Shown: positions 44,201 to 53,200 of the stretch, piece after piece
Position numbering within the stretch: the stretch's first letter is position 1
Layout of the letters: every line of letters begins with the position of its first letter
From: Metopolophium dirhodum
Taxonomy: Eukaryota > Arthropoda > Insecta > Hemiptera > Aphididae
NCBI RefSeq assembly: GCF_019925205.1
Contig: NC_083560.1
Coordinates: forward strand, 63,315,266 to 63,379,265
Reading direction: 5' to 3'
DNA length: 64,000 nt
Position numbers and translations under genes: made by a program
The notes under the pieces: generated by a model
Told to the model about the DNA's origin: nothing
The model's database searches: none
What the model saw: the letters and a program-made list of their open reading frames with translations, nothing else

Positions 44201-47200
44201 TACATTTCATATTCAAGTTTTTAAGGGATCTGATTTACTTAAATCTAGTATTCTCCCGGTCGTAGGTAGTTAATCAATATTTTTGGAGATAACGATATTA
44301 TAGTATTAACAGGTATGAACGCTTATCTAGGTATATATGGTCATGAATAGGTTAGCATAATGTATTTGAACTTTTAACTATTTACGCATAGGGAATATTC
44401 GATATGTTTGAAAATTACATGGCAGGAAAGTAAAACACAGAAAAAATATGGGTGCAAATGTACAACTAACCCCAATGCCTACCCCTATTCCTCTCCTACC
44501 CCCCCCCCCCCCCCCCCCCAAATGGCACCATATAAAATAGTATTATATAACGGTGATTCATAATATTATTATAATATTACAATGAGTAAGATTGTGGTAA
44601 TAGCTAGTATGACGGCGTAAATGCACACGATAAACTAGAGTAGGTAAGCTACTATACTAGGTTAGGTTAGGTTACCTGGTATTATAATTAAATCGGTGTA
44701 CCTACAATAATTGTTGTCAAATCCTCCAGATTCAGCGTAAAATATGAATCCAAAGATAATAATATTACGACGAACAAAAACAAGAAGTAGCTCCGGACTT
44801 GGTCTTTGGATAGGGTGGATTTTTTTATGTTTAAAATAAAAATAATCGTTTTTAAAAATATTTAAATTTATAATAAACGCGACTCTTACGTATCCCATTA
44901 ACCCGCCGGGTTTTTGCCATCGTCATTATATTTTTTTCCTGCAAATATATTTTGTGTAGACTCACTAAAATATATTTTAACGTTCGACAACTCGTACTAG
45001 GCAGAAGGTATTGCACGGATTGCACTCAATGTCTTCTTAAAATATGTTCTGCTCGTTTTTTCTTTACGAAGTGGAACTAGTATATTTTTCTTTTTTTAAT
45101 TTTACATAAAATCTGCACTTTGAATTTCAAAGTACTTACAACATACAGCAAACAGGTAGAACTAAAAACTGCTGTTCACAAATTCATAATGAAAATAACG
45201 ACTTTAACTGTAAATAATATTATAGTGATCAAATAACCAAAGATTCAAATCAAAATAATAATTATTTAATCGCGCTAACAATCAACGTTTAGAGGACATT
45301 GCCATAAGCTGAGTATTTACCAATAACACCGGCAGACAACAACCATGTGTCGTGAATTTAAATTAAATGCAGTGGCCTGGTGTGGCCTGGTGGTTGGGTT
45401 AGGCCACAAAAGTGTTCTAAAGTCAATCATAAGTCTGTGTCACTAGTTCCCGGATGGGTGACCACCTGGGGTTTAGTGACAAAACCTCACCACATATACA
45501 CATGTCCTAACCAACCGTACCCTTCCCCACAGTTAAATATCTACGAAATAACCTTCAGGCTAATGACCATAGCTGTTTGAGTCTTAACTCAATTAAAAAT
45601 TAAATTAAATATTATAAAACGTTCAATTTATAAATGGAATGATAAAATTAAATTCTATTCTTAGCGTAATATTTTATTGGATGATGTCTGAGACACTATT
45701 CTTGAATGTTTTTATCTTATGATTTTACGAATCTCATAACTATGTATTCGCAACTAAAAAAAAAAGTTGAAGGAAGTAAACTCGAGATGATAGTGAACTC
45801 TGTCTGGTAACGATTTCGTTTTTATAATTTTTAAGACGTAACATTCTGGTTGAAGTAGGATCCGTTTCCAATAATTACCCAACATCTCAGTGGTAATCGT
45901 ATATGTGGGGTGGATTTCCAGGTTCAACTTGCCTATAATATTCTGAGAATTTGAACGGAGTGGTGAATATATTGGTTTTACGATGATGTGGGTGTTTTCG
46001 ATTCTGAGCAGAGTGATGTATTGATTTTACAATGTGTGTTTATATATTTTGTGCGTATGTGTACACAGTTTATAGTATAAAAAATGCTTTGATTTTCAAC
46101 TCCAATATATATTGTCTGGTAAAAATTGAACCTGGTTGGTAATTTTAGGAGGTCCAAATTTTAAATTCACAGTGATTTGCATAATAATTAAGAAAAACAA
46201 AAATAATTAGGGATAAACTAGTTTTTTTACGCAAATTTAATCCAAATAGATTTTTTTATGTTGTCCTCTAAAATAAATTTGAGAATATTCTTAGAAATAT
46301 AGACCGACCCATCATTTCTGCTGAGAAACGTTTTTTGTGTACAATAATTTGTCGTTTAATTCAAATCTAACACAATAATTACGATTACCCATGACCTTTT
46401 TAATAATAAAGTACGTGTTAATCTAAATATAAAACCGATTGAGTTCCCCATTTATTTTTTAATTGATGGATAATGATCGCTTTTTTATTACCATAATTTT
46501 AAAATGTAAGGGTAGGTAGCTAGATGTATAGTGTTTTATTCAAACTTAAACAGTTTAATATTATTTTTCTACAAACAAAAGTCTAAACACTCTCTTGCCA
46601 CCATAATATTACATGTCACGATATTTGATATTGCGCTTCACAGACCGCTGCACTGAATTTACTACCTATTCCAGTTTTACCCGAAATAATCCATGATCGA
46701 ATCGTGGACGATGATAACAATAATATTAATATGATTCGATCAAACACGTGTCGTACCATATTGTCAACAACTGTTGATAACGTTAATAAGTGTCTTTTTT
46801 ATTGCATTCTACTCATTAGCAGTTTTATATTATAGTTTTTTTAAATTATTCAAATTAATAGTGAACCATGTGTAGACTACATAATAATAATATATTAATA
46901 ATATTATATTCAATTTCTTCAATCTTCCCTTGTGACTTTATTCTAGTTACGACTGATGATTATTTTAAATGTATTGATTATTGTCCTTTTATAAATAATA
47001 TATTTGTCTGTCTACCTTTTGTAAATAGATAATAGATGACGACATTTAAGTTATTATTAGTTTTATAGTATATTGGTTTTAAACTTAAATCCTCCTTTAG
47101 AAATCGATTTAAAGACGTATACATAATAATATGTTTGTATACTGAATCCTAAGCGTGCTACTTACATCACTTATTCGAGGGACCAATTCCATGTCACTTT

Positions 47201-50200
47201 TATCAATCATGAATCGTGGCCTGTCTATGCGAGCCAATTCGGATGCCCAAACCGTTTTATTAGTAACCGAAAATAAAAAAAAAACCCACCCGATTACTAC
47301 GTGACTTACGGGGGATTTTATATATACGCTGTAGCGGACAAATTTACTTATCTACAATAATAATATACTATATTATTATTTGTATCAGGATTTAAGGGAA
47401 CGACTCACGTCGACCTCGATCACGGTGAAATGTATCATTTTCATTCGAAATCTAAATTGTGGTTACTATTATCTATTTCACGTGGGCTCTCGTATGCGTG
47501 GTTTCTATTATTAATATAACTCACATACAAAACGGCAAAGGCGAAACTTGTTGTGGCATAGTCCTAATATGCGCACAATCATTAAATTGAAATCGGTGTA
47601 ACGATAATGCGCATAAGGCTCCCTAGTTTTTAAAAAATATTTTCCTCTCTATACTTATTTAAAACCTTTTTTTTTTCCTTAGCATTTTCGGAAATTTATA
47701 TTTATATATCATTCAATTAACTATAATTTGTTTTTAAAACCCCTTAGGTTTTCTGCATTCTCTATTTTTATAATTTATTTACCGGTTTCGATAATATTGT
47801 TAGCTTACTACCTTCATTTGCTCGATTTTCTCTTTTTATTATTTTTAATTTACGTACTATGACGATGAACGAGTGTAAAACCTTTTTTCACAGTTAAAAG
47901 TTTGACCTAAATTTTTACTGAATCTGTATTGAGCATTTAAATAAATCGAATTTTTTAAATACTTTTGATGTTATACCTACTGTTTTTTAGTAGCATAATA
48001 ATTTTACTAAATAAATATCAGACGATGAATGCCAATTTTACAAAAAAAAAGAACGATATTACTCTTGATAGTTTTTCCATTACCTACCCATATATATCTA
48101 ATGTTTTTTTTTCACATTTTATTTATTATTTGACATTGGTTAAAAAAATAAGCCAAAGGAAAAAAAAAATAATAATAATAATAATAATAACAGTAAATTT
48201 CGTTCAATTATATTTCCATCAGCATATTTGACATACCTACCCAATACGCATATGCCGTATATATTATTATTGTTACCCTATCGAAATATTATTGTATTTC
48301 GCGAATGTTTAAATCACAACGATAACAAATATAATATAATATCATGTAAAGGAATTGCTATGAAAATATTTAAATAATTATTTTACAGACAAACCAACTT
48401 TTGATTCGCATCCCGACTTAATGACGTATACAGAAGGGGACAACGTATTCGTCACGCTGCAGGCAAAGGGACGGCCTTCACAGATTACTTATAAGTGGTT
48501 CAAAAACAACAAACTGTTGTATTCGTTACACAACCGGCGTGTACAAGATTCCAATATAAATTTCACAGGTATATTCCGCGACGATGCTGGAAATTACACC
48601 TGCGAGGCGAGAAATACAGAAGGGTTTTCAACCTTTTCGTTTATAATATCAGTGAAACGTAAGCATTTGTGACGATAACTAATAACTATGATTAAGATTT
48701 AAAAAAAAAAATTAAAAACGTTTTGATTTGATTTTTTTTCGGATCAATTCGAATTGTATTTTAAAGTAATCTGAGTTCCTAATCTCAACATAATATTGTT
48801 GTGATTTAGTTTTATTTTTATTTCATGTTGGTAAAAATACAATCATTTTTATTATACTATGGTATTTATCATTATCAGTATTATATTACGCCATAATTTT
48901 TTTTTAACTCACTTTTAAATCTTACTCAATACAATAATTTATCTGTTTTAGTGAGACGGTTTTTTTCTTTTATATTCATTACTTATATCGACACATAGAA
49001 TTCGTTTTTGTATGCTTTAGTACCTATTTTCTAAATCAAATTTATGCGTTTTTTTTCTAGATCGAGCAACTATTTCAAATACTTCAAGTGGCGTCATTGT
49101 AAGTGAGGGCCACGATGCTCAGCTTTGGTGTCGAATAGATGGTTTTCCGTTAGGTCCGGATCACATAAGCTGGACGCGTCCAAATTTTTTCTTTGACGAA
49201 CGGACATCAATATTACTTAAGAACACTACTTCGTACTTAACTATTTTAAATGCAACACAATTTGATAGTGGGCTATTCTATTGTGTCGTTAACAATGGTA
49301 TAGGGAACGAATCATCGCATTCTGTAATGTTGATTGTGGAACGTAAGTATTGCCTTTTTTAAAAATACTTTTAAACTAAAACTTAACACTATATTATAAT
49401 TTTATAGTTATTTATTATACTTTGCATATTTCATAAAAATAATTCAACTAACCATACACTAAGAAAACGAAATGCCCGTATTACGTATAGATATATGCAA
49501 TCATTGTATATTACTACCACGATACCTACCTATCTAGATTTCTTGTTTTTAATATAGAAAATTAATATAAAAATTGATTTTATAACCTTACAATTAAAAT
49601 TATTTTTTAAGTTTTTTACAATTCATGTGTGTTACAGATAAACCCGAGATCCTGACAATGGAAAACGAATCAAAAACGGCTAGCAATGCTGGTATGTCAG
49701 CTAAACTTCATTGTCGAGCAGTTGGCGCTCCAATGATTAGATTTTCTTGGGAACGTGATGGGTCGAACATAACAAGCGTATCTGAGAAATACATCGTGGA
49801 ACAGAAACGAGTAAATATAATTGCTCTATTATTTAAAAAAAGTATATACATTGTATACCTCTTAGGTATTTGACCGAAAAATCAATATTATATATAGTTA
49901 GTATATGTTTAATACTTAGATATTTTGGTGATATATATTAAAAACGTAGGTGGTTTTTAAAATAACACCTAAAGGTATTATAATATTGTATAATAAATAC
50001 GAATTAGTAGTAGATACCTATAAATATTGCTATCGTGTTTTTTTTTATTTAACTTTGACCTACATGATTCTTATTTTCTGTATTTCAACACGATATTTAC
50101 CAAGAAAAAAAATAATCATAACAATGCTTTCTATGAATATACTCAAAAAATTTTGCATAGAAAACTACTACTTCCTCAAACTACAATAATAATAATATTA

Positions 50201-53200
50201 TTATTAATAATACGAATAAAGCGAAAAAGTAATCAACAAGTCTCCTATATCTATGGTATCGCCTACGTGATCGTTAGATTTTCTCCGACCAAAATCGAAT
50301 CACACCGCGGTATAGGCAGTGTAGCCGGCACATGTTTTACCATTATAGGCACCCAATGTTACTCATCTTTCGATACCTACGGCGGCGTGCCATGTCGACT
50401 GGTACAATAATATTATATAATAATAATATGAATAATATATTATTATCGTGTTACTACTCGTATTATAACCTACGACAGCGGTGCGGCGTCGCTCGGGGGG
50501 GGGGGGGGGGGGGGGGAGATCATATAATATACATTTAAGACGGCGCGGTTATACAATAGTACGATTGCTTCGCTTCCACTGTACTAATGATGTATAACAA
50601 TAATCGTCGATCGTCACGTCGTGTTATAAACAACGCACGAGTCATAATACGAACCGATATTGATAATAATTTACTGTACGCTGCGCGTTTCAGCTGAACG
50701 AAACGTTTTACGAGTCGACGCTGACGATACTGCAAGTGGACCAGTTCAATTACGGCGATTACGTGTGCACCGCGTCCAACAATCTCGGGCGGACGACTTC
50801 AGTCAACCGGTTGACCGTCTTCTCGCACCCCGACCCGCCGTCCAACTTCCGATTGGCGAACGCCACGCACAACCGGGTGATGCTGACGTGGTCCCCCGGA
50901 TTCGACGGAGGTAAGACCTGCTCTGCTGCTGCTGCTGCTGCTGTAGTTACGACTTTTAAAACACATCTAATGATTATTATATGCGTACGACTGGTGCACG
51001 CACGCACGTCGCGTTCTGTTATAATAATATACAGATTAGGTGTATTTTAGTAGAGATAAGGGGCGTGACGATGTTCATTTTTTTTCCCGTCTGCATCGGA
51101 CGCCACTAAACCCATGCTCCGTTCCGACACCCGGACAGAAACGAGTGTTAAACGCGAACCGAGTGTCTTAACTTTTTCGTTAAAATTATTTTTTCCATTT
51201 TTGTTCGATTTCCATGTTCTCGTAAACTACAATGCGCGAACCGCGTATAGTAGCTGACACCCGTATAAAATATATTATTGGTAGTCAGTGAGTACCTACG
51301 CACGGACTTGGGCTATTGCGACGATGGTATTCCATTCGTAATTAAAATATTATGTACAGCGGGACAGGGAGCGTTGTATGAGATACTTTTTAAAAGTGTT
51401 CGAGTACATATTTAATGATTTAACAAAAAAAAAAAAAGTATTCTAAATAATACGGTTAAATACTGTTATAGATATACAAATATTTACACAGTGAACTGCG
51501 CATAAATTAAAAAAATTTAAATTTTGGTTTGTTTATTTATTATTACATTTTATAAGCACTTTTTTTTGTACTTCCGTAAGAAGAGTTAATTTCACCTCCA
51601 CTCCCCCACAGCCAAACAACAATATTTCATTCGGTGGTCGTTTTATATCGAGTCATAATATTTTTAATAAACATATATGTTAATACTATTTATTTGTGTC
51701 TATATATTATTTATCAAATTATGAACTTAAAACTACACAGGTTATAAGTTAGGTCGGTTTTTATAAATAAAACAAAATGATAAAAATAAAAGTTTTTAGT
51801 AATAATATATGAGTTATTGTGTTTGAAAAGCACAAATTAATGTATCTAAATATCAATACTCAAATAATTGACAAGATTGGGTATTTGATATGAATACCGA
51901 TTTAACGATTAGTTTCCATGTTTGTTTCACAATTTTTTTATCTCTTATGAATACCTATTAGTTTCACAGAAAATTAGCTCTTCTTAAAGAATTGAAATCG
52001 AGACAGTTACTCGTTGCACCTGTAGTGCTATATATAGGTATCACTGATGGTAAACATATTATTTGTGTTAGTTAATGATTATATGACTGTCTGGCATAGT
52101 ATTATTGATGATGCGTATAAATTAAGGGTGGGAAGTAATCAGTTGCATGTATAAAAGTTACGTAACAAAGTTACATATTTTTTTAACTTGTAACTAGTAA
52201 TCAATTCCATAATATTAGAGTAGGCAGATTTTTTTAAAATGTGGATGGTTGAAAATATTACTAAAACATTAAATCAAAGATACCAACTAATATAGGTAGG
52301 TATAATAAATTGTAGTTTTTTGTTGTAATTATTGAATTAATTATTGAAATTGTATATAGTTTATATAACCGACATCGAAATGTAAGTGGTTTATTTTTCA
52401 AAAAGATATTGAAATTACTATTGCCTATATATTTAAAGTTTGAACAGAATCATCCGTTCATACGGATTATTTCATATACCGATTAGGTACTTTCATTATT
52501 ATCAGTAGTTATTACTTATATTGGTAATATTTCAAGATTACAATATAATATGTATGAGTGATAAAAATAATAAGTGTGGCAAATTCTTAATGTATTAGTT
52601 TATTATATCAAAAACTTGTAATATTGGTGACTGGTATATACGGCATGGCAATTAGGTAGGAACTCTCCGTGCGTACCTAAGTAGGTTATTCATATTTCGT
52701 GTCAAAATATTATTTAGTATACATTAAAGTTCGTTAACTATATTTTGATGTTGGTATGTTTTACTCGAGTAATATTATGCTCTAAATGCATAATACGAAT
52801 ATTAGTTATTACCTACATTTTGTGATATTTTGTAGCCATTTTTAAAAAATATATTTTAATCCCTTACTACAAAATATAATTAGCAGTGTCGTTATTATTT
52901 TATTGAAACAATAAACATAAATCGTTTAGTACTTAACGCTAGTAAGCAGTTACTCATTTCCAAAATATCTCGTTTCTCGTAACTAGATACATGATTTTAT
53001 TGTAATTCGTAACTTGTAACCAGTTACAACTTACGACTAATCGAGTAATTTGTCCATCTCTGGGTATAACAGATAGCGTAGTAAGACATTAGGTATAACA
53101 ACAGTTGTTCTTTGTATTTGCCTAATAAAAATATGAATACAAATATAATTTCCATGGGCTAAATGTTCGTTTGTTTAGGCGAACCGGTTACGTACCGCAT

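Larger units (their letters stand above)
43630..48388 (+). other. Intron 11 (4.8 kb)
   Basis: The second-longest intron, between Ig6 and the degenerate Ig7. It holds a 21-C homopolymer (44499-44519), a TTAGG array (44659-44674), a 5S-like segment (about 45368-45540) and a dispersed repeat copy (about 45840-46190). The rest is AT-rich. Confidence 0.75.

Noticed and set aside
49950..50410. ORFs of 79 and 127 codons in intron 14
   Set aside because: They lie in overlapping frames, are AT-biased at the start and have no domain; the exon 14 to 15 junction spans them in phase.
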